Numbered from the stretch's first letter, positions 19,204 to 28,155 are shown. The stretch is 64,000 bases of DNA from Chryseobacterium cucumeris (GCF_001593385.1 NZ_LUVZ01000001.1:930001-994000); one strand, 5' to 3'. The notes: generated from the letters alone by a model not told the origin. Numbers and translations: made by a program.

Positions 19204-19662
19204 TTAGTCTTCGTTTTTTCCTATATTTTCTATTTCATTGATTCCTGTTTCTTCTATCTCACTCTTTTTATTAAGATAAAAAATATAAAAAACAATAAAA
19301 CCTATAACTCCTGTATTAAAAGTAATTACAAAGTTATAATATGAGTTATTAACATAAGTTTTAACCAGGGTATATTCGGCATAACAAACCAGAATAAAGA
19401 TCATTACTGCAAAAAAATTGAGGATAGTTTTTGCCCGTTTTATTCTAAAATAAATGATCCCTCCTGAAATTAAATTTATGATAATATAAAAAGAGTATTT
19501 TGCGACATTTTCATAAATACTCTCTTTATAATATGTGGAATAAGATGAGGAATTATAAGACTTCAATGTATTTATGATATAGATTGAATACAGCCCCACA
19601 ATAAAAAGGTGAAATCCTAAAAAGAATTTATATTTTCTCCCTTTTAAAAAAAATTCCTTCAT
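19204..19662 (-). CDS. Small four-helix membrane protein of unknown function
   Basis: The 152-residue protein has four hydrophobic stretches: around FFLGFHLFIVGLYSIYI, YSFYIIINLISGGIIYF, ILNFFAVMIFILVCYA and FNTGVIGFIVFYIFYL. It ends in a charged tail rich in Glu and Asn. I do not recognise the family. Its position is tight: eight bases after the aminotransferase and 21 before galE, both sugar-nucleotide enzymes. It is therefore very likely translated from the same mRNA. A role in glycan export or membrane anchoring is possible but not shown. Confidence 0.7.
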   Translation of the reverse strand: MKEFFLKGRKYKFFLGFHLFIVGLYSIYIINTLKSYNSSSYSTYYKESIYENVAKYSFYIIINLISGGIIYFRIKRAKTILNFFAVMIFILVCYAEYTLVKTYVNNSYYNFVITFNTGVIGFIVFYIFYLNKKSEIEETGINEIENIGKNED

Positions 19663-19670
19663 ACTTATTT

Positions 19671-20795
19671 TTATCCCATAAACTCAAGCACTGCATCCGT
19701 AATATACTTCAGCTGTTCTTCGTCTAATTCTGTATGCATTGGCAACGAAATTACCTGATCCAAAAGCTTATCTGTATTCACAAAGTCTGCAGCGTTGCTT
19801 TCCTGGAAGTATGCTTTTTGCTTTCTTAATGCTACCGGATAATAGATCATTGCAGGAATTTCTTTTTCCGCTAAAAACTTCTGAAGCTCATTACGTTTTC
19901 CATTCAGAATCCTTAATGTATACTGGTGGAATACGTGAGTAGAGTTTTCCGCTCTTTTTGGAGTCAGGATATTCGGGTTCCCTTCAAAAGCTTCATCATA
20001 AAAATCAGCTGCTTTTCTTCTTGCTTCGTTGTAAGAATCAAGATGAGGAAGTTTCTTTCTTAAAACCGCAGCCTGAATACTGTCCAAACGTGAGTTTACT
20101 CCTACCTCATCATGGTAATATCTTTCGTACATTCCATGGTTTACAATTCCTCTTAAACGGTGAGCTAATTCATCATTATTGGTAAAGATAGCACCTCCGT
20201 CTCCGTAACATCCCAGGTTTTTGGAAGGGAAGAAAGAAGTGGTTCCCACAGTAGACATTGTTCCTGCCTGTTTTACACTTCCGTCAGAGAATGTATATTC
20301 TGAACCGATTGCCTGAGCATTGTCTTCAATAACAAATAAATTGTGTTCTTCAGCAATTTTTAAAATTTCCTCCATATTAGCGCACTGTCCGAAAATATGC
20401 ACCGGAATTATCGCTTTTGTTTTGGGCGTAATTGCTTTTTTAATCTGTTCAGTAGAGATTGTGAATGTATCATAATCTACATCTACCAGTACAGACTTTA
20501 ATTTAAGCAGGTGAATAACTTCTACTGTAGCAGCAAAAGTAAAATCAGCTGTTATAATTTCGTCTCCTTCTTTCAGATCCAACGCCATCAGGGCAATCTG
20601 TAATGCATCTGTACCATTGGCACACGGAATAACATGTTTTACGTCTAAATAAGACTCCAATTCATTCTGGAAAGACTTTACTTCAGGACCGTTAATAAAT
20701 GCCGCAGAATCCATTACATTCAAAACTGCATTGTCTACATCATTCTTTATTTTGTAATACTGACTTTGCAAGTCAACCATCTGAATTTTTTTCAT
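19671..20795 (-). CDS. DegT/DnrJ/EryC1/StrS family sugar aminotransferase
   Basis: The 374-residue PLP enzyme has its internal aldimine Lys192 in SFFPSKNLGCYGDGG and the PLP-ring Asp158 in VIEDNAQAIG. N-terminal MVDLQSQYYKIK and CANGTDALQIAL are also typical. Family members transfer an amino group from glutamate to a keto-sugar nucleotide (dTDP- or UDP-linked) for lipopolysaccharide or glycoprotein sugars. The exact sugar is not determinable; close homologues carry WecE, FdtB or WlbE-type names. It heads the apparent unit aminotransferase, membrane protein, galE. Confidence 0.9.
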   Translation of the reverse strand: MKKIQMVDLQSQYYKIKNDVDNAVLNVMDSAAFINGPEVKSFQNELESYLDVKHVIPCANGTDALQIALMALDLKEGDEIITADFTFAATVEVIHLLKLKSVLVDVDYDTFTISTEQIKKAITPKTKAIIPVHIFGQCANMEEILKIAEEHNLFVIEDNAQAIGSEYTFSDGSVKQAGTMSTVGTTSFFPSKNLGCYGDGGAIFTNNDELAHRLRGIVNHGMYERYYHDEVGVNSRLDSIQAAVLRKKLPHLDSYNEARRKAADFYDEAFEGNPNILTPKRAENSTHVFHQYTLRILNGKRNELQKFLAEKEIPAMIYYPVALRKQKAYFQESNAADFVNTDKLLDQVISLPMHTELDEEQLKYITDAVLEFMG

Positions 20796-20883
20796 ATACT
20801 AAATATTTCTGTAAAAATAAGGAATTTAAAATCCTATCAAAAATTTTATTGATTTTGTTTTTATCTTTATACAAATAAATTTT

Positions 20884-22485
20884 ATGAAAAAACTTTTACT
20901 CTTTTGTTTCCTAACTGGTTACCTTGCCGTTTCCGCACAAACGGAGCTCGTCTTTGTTTACTTCACGGATAAGCCTAATAAAGCTGCTTTTTACGCCAAT
21001 CCGCTGTCGGAACTCAGCCATAAATCACTCAACAGGCGTACCGCGCTGGGAATTCCCCTCAATGATCAGGATGCTCCTATTGAACAGTCTTATCTTCAGA
21101 ATCTTCAAAATTTGGGATTTGTTGTTACGGATTATTCAAAATGGCTTAATGGTGCAGCAGTTAATGCTACTCCTGCACAAAAAACATTACTTCAGGCTCA
21201 AACTTATGTTTCCTCTGTTGAAAGTTTTGCCAGAAACAGTTCTGCTACTGTGAAACCAGCACCAGGAAAATGGAAAGACGATGCTAGCATCAATAAAATA
21301 CTTACCAATTTTAATTACGGTTCCGGAGCCGGACAAATAGATCAGGTGAATATCCGGCCGCTTCATCTGGCAGGCTATACGGGAACAGGAATTTCCATAG
21401 CGGTGATTGATGCCGGATTTCCAACGGTGAATACAGGTGCTGCTTTTTCAAGATTGTGGACCAATAATCATATCAAAGCCTCTTATGATTTTGTAACCAA
21501 AACCGGAGACATCTACAATGCATCTCTCAGTACTCATGGCTCCGTCGTGTTAGGTGCTATTGGCGGATATCTTCAAGACGTCTTTGTAGGAGCTGCACCT
21601 GATGCTGACTTTTATCTTTACCGCAGTGAAAATGCTACCGTAGAGATTCCCGAAGAAGAACTCTACTGGATTGAAGCTGCTGAGGAAGCAGATCGAAAAG
21701 GAGTAGAAATTATTACTTCTTCACTAGGATACAATGTTTTTGACGAAAGCCGTTACAATTATACATATGCCAATATGGACGGGAATACTTCATTTATTGC
21801 CCGCGGAGCAGGTATTGCCGCTGACAAGGGTATTTTTGTTCTTGCTGCTGCAGGAAACTCCGGACAACAGCCCTGGCATTACCTTATGACACCCTCTGAC
21901 AATGCAAAAGTATTTTCTATCGGATCTGTAGATTCAGCCGGAAATGCATCCGGATTTTCTTCTTTCGGGCCTAATGCTCTCGGGGTGGTAAAACCGGATG
22001 GAAGTACCCAGGGAACCGGTACGACAACCGTTTATGATAATGCTACCTTAATCGTGAATGGAACTTCAGTTGCTACTCCTATTGCTGCCGGCGGCGTTGC
22101 ATGTCTTATTCAGGCATTCCCAACAATGAACAGAGAGCAGATGAGAGCAAAGCTGAGACAAACGGCTTCACTTTATCCTGCCCATACCGATCAGACAGGA
22201 TTTGGTATTCTTAATTTCGGAAGTTTATACAATCTGGTTCTGAATACCTCTGAGACTGTAAAAAAAGCCCAGTTCTCCATATTCCCGAATCCTGTAAAAA
22301 ACATCCTGAATATTGCGTCAGAGCAAGAAGTTCAGACGTTAGAAATATATGATAACCTGGGAAGACTCATCAGGAAAAGCAACAACCAGAAATCTATAAA
22401 AGTGGAAGATTTTTCCAAAGGAACTTATTATCTGAAGATTCAGATGAAGGATAAGGTTTTCTACGAAAAATTCTTAAAGGAATAA
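20884..22485 (+). CDS. Secreted S8 family serine peptidase (subtilase) with T9SS sorting domain
   Basis: The 533-residue protein has a signal peptide (cut near AVSAQTEL) and an N-terminal prodomain-like stretch to about residue 150. The subtilisin fold carries Asp176 (AVIDAGF), His218 (STHGSVV), oxyanion Asn325 (AAAGNSG) and Ser395 (NGTSVATP). The Asp motif is DAG rather than the common DTG/DSG. The last ~75 residues are a type A T9SS domain (FSIFPNPVKNILNIAS ... YYLKIQMKDKVFYEKFLKE), so it should be exported to the surface or medium to degrade proteins. It is a single gene. Confidence 0.93.
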   Translation: MKKLLLFCFLTGYLAVSAQTELVFVYFTDKPNKAAFYANPLSELSHKSLNRRTALGIPLNDQDAPIEQSYLQNLQNLGFVVTDYSKWLNGAAVNATPAQKTLLQAQTYVSSVESFARNSSATVKPAPGKWKDDASINKILTNFNYGSGAGQIDQVNIRPLHLAGYTGTGISIAVIDAGFPTVNTGAAFSRLWTNNHIKASYDFVTKTGDIYNASLSTHGSVVLGAIGGYLQDVFVGAAPDADFYLYRSENATVEIPEEELYWIEAAEEADRKGVEIITSSLGYNVFDESRYNYTYANMDGNTSFIARGAGIAADKGIFVLAAAGNSGQQPWHYLMTPSDNAKVFSIGSVDSAGNASGFSSFGPNALGVVKPDGSTQGTGTTTVYDNATLIVNGTSVATPIAAGGVACLIQAFPTMNREQMRAKLRQTASLYPAHTDQTGFGILNFGSLYNLVLNTSETVKKAQFSIFPNPVKNILNIASEQEVQTLEIYDNLGRLIRKSNNQKSIKVEDFSKGTYYLKIQMKDKVFYEKFLKE

Positions 22486-22600
22486 TTTTGTTTCTCGCAG
22501 ATTATTCAGATTGAGCAGATTTAATACAACATAAACATCTGTACAATCTATGGGAGATATATTACTATTTTTTGTCGTATTACAACATAAAAATAAGTTT

Positions 22601-22650
22601 GAGCTAAAGCTCATTGAATGGTTTATAATAAAAAACGGGCTAAAGCCCGT
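22601..22650. repeat. Dispersed double-palindrome repeat, copy 1
   Basis: GAGCTAAAGCTC (22601-22612) and ACGGGCTAAAGCCCGT (22635-22650) are two palindromes sharing a GCTAAAGC core, 22 bases apart and joined by ATTGAATG. The same arrangement recurs at 47757-47809. The region just before (22490-22560) looks like a decayed repeat with GCAGATT words and no gene. Confidence 0.8.
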
Positions 22651-22656
22651 TTTTTA
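22635..22656. terminator. Terminator-like hairpin shared by subtilase and ppc
   Basis: The ACGGGCTAAAGCCCGT palindrome has an A-tract before and six T after, so it can terminate on both strands in this convergent gap. It is also the second half of the dispersed repeat. Confidence 0.7.
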
Positions 22657-22704
22657 TTGATATTGATTATCATTTCGTTATGATCATTCTTATTAAAAAA
22701 TAGC

Positions 22705-25239
22705 TTATGCAGAGTTTCTGCTTGCATTAATATTCCCGAACAGTGAACGCGTTACCAGCTTTTCATAAGCTTCTTTGTTGCCTTCTCCTTTCTGAATCTT
22801 CATTAAAGCATATTGCTGAATACTCAGCAACGGAAGTACAATCTTCTCGCGGATCTTCACCGATTTTCTGGATAACGGATCTTCTTCCTGAAGCATTTTA
22901 AATCCTGTCAGTTCCAGCATAATGTCTCTGGAAAGCTCATATTCATCGAAAAGTACATTCCAGAAAGCACCGAACTTCGGATTATTTTTGATATAGTAAG
23001 TCAATGGGAAGTAAGACTTGTTCATACTCATCATGGAGTTCAGAACTAAAGTCTTAAAGAAATCTGACCCTTTGTAAAGTTCCCTTACCTCTTCAAATCT
23101 GCCCTGTTCTTTCATCTTTTGCATTGCATATCCAAAACCGAAGAACCCAGGTACGTTCTGCTTCAATTGTGACCATGATCCTACAAACGGGATGGCTCTC
23201 AGATCTTCAAACTTCAGTTCGCTTCCGTTTCCTCTTTTTGAAGGCCGGCTACCGATATTCGTTTTTCCGTAATATTCAAGCGTACTCATTTCCTGCAGAT
23301 AGGGAACAAACATAGGATGCGCTTTCAGATCTGAATATTTTTTATAGCTGATATCCGCCAACTCAATAATCAAAGCTCTTTCTTTTTCGGTAAGTTCTTT
23401 TTTTGAATTTTTGAATACGTCATTTTCTACACCGGCGGTCAGAAGCTGTTCAAAGTTGTATTTTGCCTGTTCTTTATTTCCAAAAATACTGGTAATCGTC
23501 TGCCCCTGAATTGTTAGTTCTATTTTATTATTCGCAATTGTTTTTCCCTGAGAAGCATAGAAATCGTGGGTCTTCCCTCCTCCTCTGGCTGGTGGTCCGC
23601 CTCTACCGTCAAAGAATACCACTTTAATATTATTCTGCTCGGAAAGTTTTGTCAGTACTTCTTTGGCTTTATAAATTTCCCAGTTGGCTTTTAAATATCC
23701 TCCGTCTTTGGTTCCATCTGAGAATCCAAGCATGATCGTCTGCTGATTTCCTCTTTTTTCAAGATGCTTTTTATAAACAGGATTATGATACAGCTCATTC
23801 ATTACATTTTCTGCATTGGCAAGTCCTTCCATGGTTTCAAAAAGCGGAACAATATCCATATTGATCGCTTCATCCCGATAACCGCAGATTTTAAAGAAGG
23901 CATATACATTCATAACATCTTTTACCGCGTCAGAATTGGAAATAATATAACGGTTCATTCCTCTCAGTCCGTTCAGATTCTGGATTTCTGTAACCTGAGA
24001 AACCGTTAATAAAGTATCTTTTACAATATCTTCGAAATCCTCCGCATGTACCGTTTCTGACATCTGAATCAGTTTACTGAACTTCTGTTCATAACCAGCC
24101 TCTTCATTTCCGTAAACTTTTGCATATACCTCATCAATAACTTTCTGATGAATTCTGCTGTCCTGGCGAATATCCAGCGTAGCAAAGTGAGTTCCGAAGA
24201 TCATCACACGATCCCTGAAATTGACCAAAAGATCTAAAAACAAAGAATTATGCTCATTGATCAATATTTTTTCTGCCTCATTGGCTTTCTTTAAAATATC
24301 TTCGGCTTTAATGCTTTTCCCGTCAAAAATGGCAGCATACAGCTCTTCACTTAACTGGGTCAACACTTCGGAAACACCTCTGAAACTTAATCTTCTTCTG
24401 ATAAATTTCAAATGGCTGTAATAAGACTTCAGAATGGCTGAGCGAAGTTCTTCCGCTACTCTTTTCGTTACCTCTGCGGTTACAAAAGGATTTCCGTCTC
24501 TGTCTCCTCCCGGCCAGAAACCAAGCTGGATAATATCTTCATGAAGGTGAAAATGTCCGTTTCCAAAAGTCTTTTTGATCTTTGTAAACAGTTCACCGAT
24601 GGTATCATAATACACATATCTCAGGTAAGAAATAATGCTTAGTGCTTCATCTATCGGAGTAGGTTTTTCTTTATTGACAAAAGGAGTCTTCCCCAGCTGC
24701 TGCAGAAGCATATCAATCTGCGTCACTGAATCACCTGTAATCGCTCCTCTCAAATCCTGAATAATTCTTTGTACCGAACTTGGATAAAACTGAGTGGGGT
24801 GCGCAGTAAATACAACCTTAACACTGAAATCTTTCAATTTCTCGCGTACTTTTTCAATTTTATGATCCTGAAAAGAACGCTCAAAGAGGTTGGTCACCGT
24901 TCCATTATCACTTTCTGAATGGAGATTAGGAAATGCAGCATCCTCAATACTGTCAAACAAAACTACCTGTCTTTCTATATATTGTATGATCTTGAAAAGC
25001 AGTTCAAGTTTCTGCTCTTCGTTCTGAAGATCGGTATGGTTTTTAAAGAATTCTTCGACGATATCTTCAGGAGTTTTTCCTGCTTCATAACCGGTCCTGC
25101 TTTCCTCATAAAGAAATGGAAGCAGCATTCCGATATTCGTCATTTTATCATAAGGCAGGCTCATAAATAATGAATTATAGATCTGGAACTTATTTTCCAC
25201 AATCTGCCTGAATTTTTCTGCGCGTTGGTCATGTATCAT
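22705..25239 (-). CDS. ppc: Phosphoenolpyruvate carboxylase
   Basis: The protein has 844 residues from the ATG at 25239; a TTG at 25281 would add 14 residues and is less likely. It forms oxaloacetate from PEP and bicarbonate to refill the TCA cycle. Visible signatures are TAHPTQF (His147), GFWPGGDRDGNPF and GSRPSKRG. The catalytic loop reads FDGRGGPPARGGG, where most PEPCs have FHGRGGxxGRGG, so a normally conserved His is Asp and a Gly is Ala. The C-terminus ends in Asn-Ser-Ala after RSLFGNINASR, near the usual C-terminal NTG found in other PEPCs. It is a single gene. Confidence 0.9.
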   Translation of the reverse strand: MIHDQRAEKFRQIVENKFQIYNSLFMSLPYDKMTNIGMLLPFLYEESRTGYEAGKTPEDIVEEFFKNHTDLQNEEQKLELLFKIIQYIERQVVLFDSIEDAAFPNLHSESDNGTVTNLFERSFQDHKIEKVREKLKDFSVKVVFTAHPTQFYPSSVQRIIQDLRGAITGDSVTQIDMLLQQLGKTPFVNKEKPTPIDEALSIISYLRYVYYDTIGELFTKIKKTFGNGHFHLHEDIIQLGFWPGGDRDGNPFVTAEVTKRVAEELRSAILKSYYSHLKFIRRRLSFRGVSEVLTQLSEELYAAIFDGKSIKAEDILKKANEAEKILINEHNSLFLDLLVNFRDRVMIFGTHFATLDIRQDSRIHQKVIDEVYAKVYGNEEAGYEQKFSKLIQMSETVHAEDFEDIVKDTLLTVSQVTEIQNLNGLRGMNRYIISNSDAVKDVMNVYAFFKICGYRDEAINMDIVPLFETMEGLANAENVMNELYHNPVYKKHLEKRGNQQTIMLGFSDGTKDGGYLKANWEIYKAKEVLTKLSEQNNIKVVFFDGRGGPPARGGGKTHDFYASQGKTIANNKIELTIQGQTITSIFGNKEQAKYNFEQLLTAGVENDVFKNSKKELTEKERALIIELADISYKKYSDLKAHPMFVPYLQEMSTLEYYGKTNIGSRPSKRGNGSELKFEDLRAIPFVGSWSQLKQNVPGFFGFGYAMQKMKEQGRFEEVRELYKGSDFFKTLVLNSMMSMNKSYFPLTYYIKNNPKFGAFWNVLFDEYELSRDIMLELTGFKMLQEEDPLSRKSVKIREKIVLPLLSIQQYALMKIQKGEGNKEAYEKLVTRSLFGNINASRNSA

Positions 25240-25421
25240 ATTAACAAATGTAAGCGATTTTGAAATTAATTTAATTGACAAATGACAAAAATAAAAGATG
25301 AAAACTATTTTTTAAAAAATTTTATAAATACTTTTTCCAGAGTAAACAAACGATTAACTATGGAATACTTGTATAGGTTTTAAAATTATAGAAATCCATT
25401 TTTACTCATTCAGATTTAATA

Positions 25422-25429
25422 TAATTTTG
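25422..25429 (+). promoter_or_regulatory. Candidate -7 promoter element of the 25462 lipoprotein
   Basis: TAATTTTG fits TAnnTTTG, 32 bases before the ATG. No -33 TTG identified. Confidence 0.4.
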
Positions 25430-25461
25430 ATTAATTTTACTCCTCACACCATCCATCATCC

Positions 25462-25866
25462 ATGAATAAAATATTTACTTTTTTACTCGTAGCCCTTCTT
25501 TTCATCTCTTGTGAAAAAGATTGTTACAATCCACCTCTGCCGATCCTTTTTAAGTTTGTGGATTCTAATGATGAAAATCTTATTGCCAATGGAACATTGA
25601 CCACTTATTCAGTTCAGGACGAAGATAACAATAGTGTCCAACTATCCAAAACATCTGACAATATGATCATTGTAGAAAATGTAGGTGCCTATAATGGAAC
25701 AAAAAAGTATAAATTCTTTTCTAATATTAAAGACTTAGACTTTTCAATACAATCATCAGAATTTAACGGAGGGTGTGATGGCTATCAAATTAATAAATTA
25801 ACGTTTACAGGTATAGATATTGATGTAACTGCTGAAAAAGGATATTATAAAATTGTACTGGAATAA
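25462..25866 (+). CDS. Small lipoprotein of unknown function
   Basis: The 134-residue protein starts with a type II signal peptide; the lipobox FISC places the lipidated Cys at residue 17. The mature chain has a Cys-Pro-rich start (CEKDCYNPPLP) and a beta-rich, Asp/Asn/Ser-rich body without a recognised domain. Its fold resembles small Bacteroidota lipoproteins of the immunoglobulin-like kind in general composition only. It is followed by another secreted protein with its own promoter, so the two are neighbours rather than a clear operon. Confidence 0.65.
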   Translation: MNKIFTFLLVALLFISCEKDCYNPPLPILFKFVDSNDENLIANGTLTTYSVQDEDNNSVQLSKTSDNMIIVENVGAYNGTKKYKFFSNIKDLDFSIQSSEFNGGCDGYQINKLTFTGIDIDVTAEKGYYKIVLE

Positions 25867-25884
25867 TTCTCTTTCTTACATTTG
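25853..25884 (+). promoter_or_regulatory. Promoter (-33 and -7) of the 25904 gene
   Basis: TTG at 25853-25855 and TACATTTG at 25877-25884 are spaced by 21 bases, a full match to the Bacteroidota promoter consensus. The -33 element lies inside the last codons of the upstream lipoprotein gene, and the ATG follows 19 bases after the -7. Confidence 0.7.
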
Positions 25885-25903
25885 CACCGGAAACCCACTC
25901 TCT

Positions 25904-26509
25904 ATGAAAATAATCATCACATTTTCCCTGATTCTCTCCAATCTGTTTTACAGTCAGATCAAGGTTCCCGATGATTATAAAAAAATTCCTGATATCCTCG
26001 GTACCGTAGAATATCTCTATCCTTTCATTGTTCCTGATAAAGACTATGCTTACTGGCGTGTTCTGAGTAATGATGCGGACTATGAAAAATCAGTACTCTA
26101 TGAAAGCCAGGCTCCCGATTTTATGACCATCAATGAACCAGTTCCTGAAAAAGGTTTTTTCCAGAAGTGTATTGGGAACAACTGCTTCTCATACATTCTG
26201 GCATGTAAGAATGAAAGATCGGTTTACTTTTCCAGTGAACAGCAGTTAAGAGATTTTATCGGAACGGTAGACAATCTTCCGGAGGCTATTTTACTGGCTA
26301 AAACGTATGGGTATTCTGTGGATACAAGCAATCGCTTTACCGGATCATATAAAATTGAAGACCGCTATATTTCAATGTACCTCATGCAATCTAAGGGTTG
26401 TCCGGCTGTGAAAGAATCTTTTTGGGTTAAAATCAACAGAAAAACAGGAAAACTGGAGGCAAAAAGCAATGGCGTGTATGCGAAGGATGAAAACTGTAAT
26501 TCTTTGTGA
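25904..26509 (+). CDS. Secreted protein of unknown function
   Basis: The ATG at 25904 gives 201 residues beginning with a signal peptide (MKIIITFSLILSNLFYSQ). An open frame continues upstream, but it overlaps the previous gene and has no signal. The mature protein is a mixed chain with paired cysteines (QKCIGNNCFSYILACKN and later SKGCPAV ... DENCNSL) that could form disulfides. I recognise no domain. It has its own promoter and no obvious terminator; downstream is a repeat region. Confidence 0.65.
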   Translation: MKIIITFSLILSNLFYSQIKVPDDYKKIPDILGTVEYLYPFIVPDKDYAYWRVLSNDADYEKSVLYESQAPDFMTINEPVPEKGFFQKCIGNNCFSYILACKNERSVYFSSEQQLRDFIGTVDNLPEAILLAKTYGYSVDTSNRFTGSYKIEDRYISMYLMQSKGCPAVKESFWVKINRKTGKLEAKSNGVYAKDENCNSL

Positions 26510-26531
26510 TTCTTTTAAAAACGCAAATAAT

Positions 26532-26659
26532 CCATTAAGATTTTTTAAATTGATAAGGATAGTTAAGGGAATGCCTAAAGCTATTGTATTGAGCTTTGCT
26601 TTTTATTGTCATCTCAGATGAATCTTAATTATTCTTACATTCTTCAAAAATCTTAATGG
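26532..26659. repeat. Intergenic element bounded by a 14-bp perfect inverted repeat
   Basis: CCATTAAGATTTTT at 26532-26545 and its exact complement at 26646-26659 enclose 100 bases with smaller palindromes (AAAGCT...AGCTTT). It has no ORF. It resembles the short non-coding repeats scattered in these genomes. Confidence 0.7.
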
Positions 26660-26677
26660 TTCAAATTTAATAGTACT

Positions 26678-28078
26678 TCATATATTAATTGCTCCCTGTC
26701 CTGAAGCAATCAAATAAGCCTCTTTTAAAGTTTCAGAATAGGTTGGATGGGCATAGGAAATACGGAACATATCTTCTGCAGTCACCTCATATTCCTGAGC
26801 GATAACACCCTGAGCAATCAAATCTGCAGCTCTGGCTCCAATGATGTGAACTCCCAGCACTTCGCCATATTTCGGATCTACCAAAACTTTAGCAAAACCT
26901 TCCATATCCATTGAAGCACGGGCCCTTGCACTGGCAGAAAATGGAAATTTCCCTACATTGTATGCAATATTATTTTGTTTCAGATATTCTTCGGTATATC
27001 CTACTGAAGCTACTTCCGGCCACGTGTACACTACTGAAGGAATGCGGTTATAATGAATATGACGTTTTTGTCCGTTAATGGTTTCCGCTACAAAAACACC
27101 TTCTTCTTCCGCTTTGTGAGCCAACATTGCTCCACCAATAACATCTCCTATTGCATAGATAGCAGGCACTGAAGTCTGATTGTTTTCATTTATTTTAATA
27201 AAACCTCTCTCGTCCAGCTGTACATCTGTATTTTCAAGACCCAAACCTTTTACATAAGGGCTTCTTCCCACTGCTACCAATATATAATCTGCTTCCAGTT
27301 CACCTTCTGTTCCGTTTTTATCTTTAAAAAAGACTTTGCCCTTAGAGCCTACATTCTGGGTTTTATATACAGATTGATTGAGACGGATATCAATTCCTTC
27401 TTTTTTAAGAATCTTCTGCATGCTTTTTCCTAACTCATGGTCCATGGTGGAAATCAGATGATCGGCATATTCCAGAATAGTTACTTTCGTTCCGATGCGG
27501 TTGAAAATAGACGCCATTTCCACTCCTATCACTCCACCGCCTATGATTACCATAGATTCCGGTTTTTCCTGCAAAGAAAGGGCTTCTGTGGAAGTAATAA
27601 TCCTTTTTTTATCAATATCTACTCCTGGAATAGTTGATGGTTTTGAGCCTGTAGCAATTATATAATGCTGTGCAGTAATCTCTTTAATTTCAGATTCACT
27701 GAGAATTTTTAGGGTAGAATTATTGATGAAACTTGCTGTCCCTTTTAACCTTGTAATTTTATTTTTATTCATTAAAAAGTCCAGCCCTCCTGTATTTTTT
27801 GAAACCACCTCTGCTTTTCTTTTATACATTTGGGAAAAATCCAGTTCAATAGTATCCAGCCTAATCCCATGTTCCTTGAATTGATGCTGTGCTTCAGCAT
27901 AATGATGAGTGCTGTCCAATAATGCTTTAGTCGGAATACAGCCCACATTGGTACATGTTCCTCCCAATGTATCATACTTTTCTATAATCACGGTTTTGTA
28001 TCCCAACTGGGCACTTCGTATCGCCGCTACGTATCCGCCGGGTCCTGAGCCAATTACGGCAATGTCATAATGATCCAT
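26678..28078 (-). CDS. lpdA: Dihydrolipoyl dehydrogenase (E3)
   Basis: The 466-residue flavoprotein has its FAD-binding GSGPGGYVAA at residues 10-19. The redox-active pair Cys42/Cys47 is in GGTCTNVGCIPTK, the NAD site is GGGVIGVEMAS, and AIGDVIGG is the second FAD contact. The C-terminal His-Glu base pair lies in AHPTYSETLKEA. It reoxidises dihydrolipoamide in the 2-oxoacid dehydrogenase and glycine cleavage complexes, passing electrons to NAD. No E1, E2 or H protein gene is nearby, so it is a stand-alone E3. It is divergent from an HxlR regulator, with an inverted repeat in the shared 98-base gap. Confidence 0.95.
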   Translation of the reverse strand: MDHYDIAVIGSGPGGYVAAIRSAQLGYKTVIIEKYDTLGGTCTNVGCIPTKALLDSTHHYAEAQHQFKEHGIRLDTIELDFSQMYKRKAEVVSKNTGGLDFLMNKNKITRLKGTASFINNSTLKILSESEIKEITAQHYIIATGSKPSTIPGVDIDKKRIITSTEALSLQEKPESMVIIGGGVIGVEMASIFNRIGTKVTILEYADHLISTMDHELGKSMQKILKKEGIDIRLNQSVYKTQNVGSKGKVFFKDKNGTEGELEADYILVAVGRSPYVKGLGLENTDVQLDERGFIKINENNQTSVPAIYAIGDVIGGAMLAHKAEEEGVFVAETINGQKRHIHYNRIPSVVYTWPEVASVGYTEEYLKQNNIAYNVGKFPFSASARARASMDMEGFAKVLVDPKYGEVLGVHIIGARAADLIAQGVIAQEYEVTAEDMFRISYAHPTYSETLKEAYLIASGQGAINI

Positions 28079-28108
28079 TTGATTTATTAATTTTTATGAT
28101 TAAATTTA

Positions 28109-28155
28109 CTTGCAAAATAAAAGCAAAATTAAAACAAACACTTTCATTTTGCAAG
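28109..28155. promoter_or_regulatory. Operator-like inverted repeat between lpdA and the HxlR gene
   Basis: CTTGCAAAAT (28109-28118) and its exact complement ATTTTGCAAG (28146-28155) lie 27 bases apart. A third GCAAAAT word at 28123-28129 is in phase, 11 bases from the first. The arms overlap near-matches to the -7 element on both strands. This fits a binding site for the dimeric HxlR regulator, controlling itself and lpdA, but is not proven. Confidence 0.5.
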
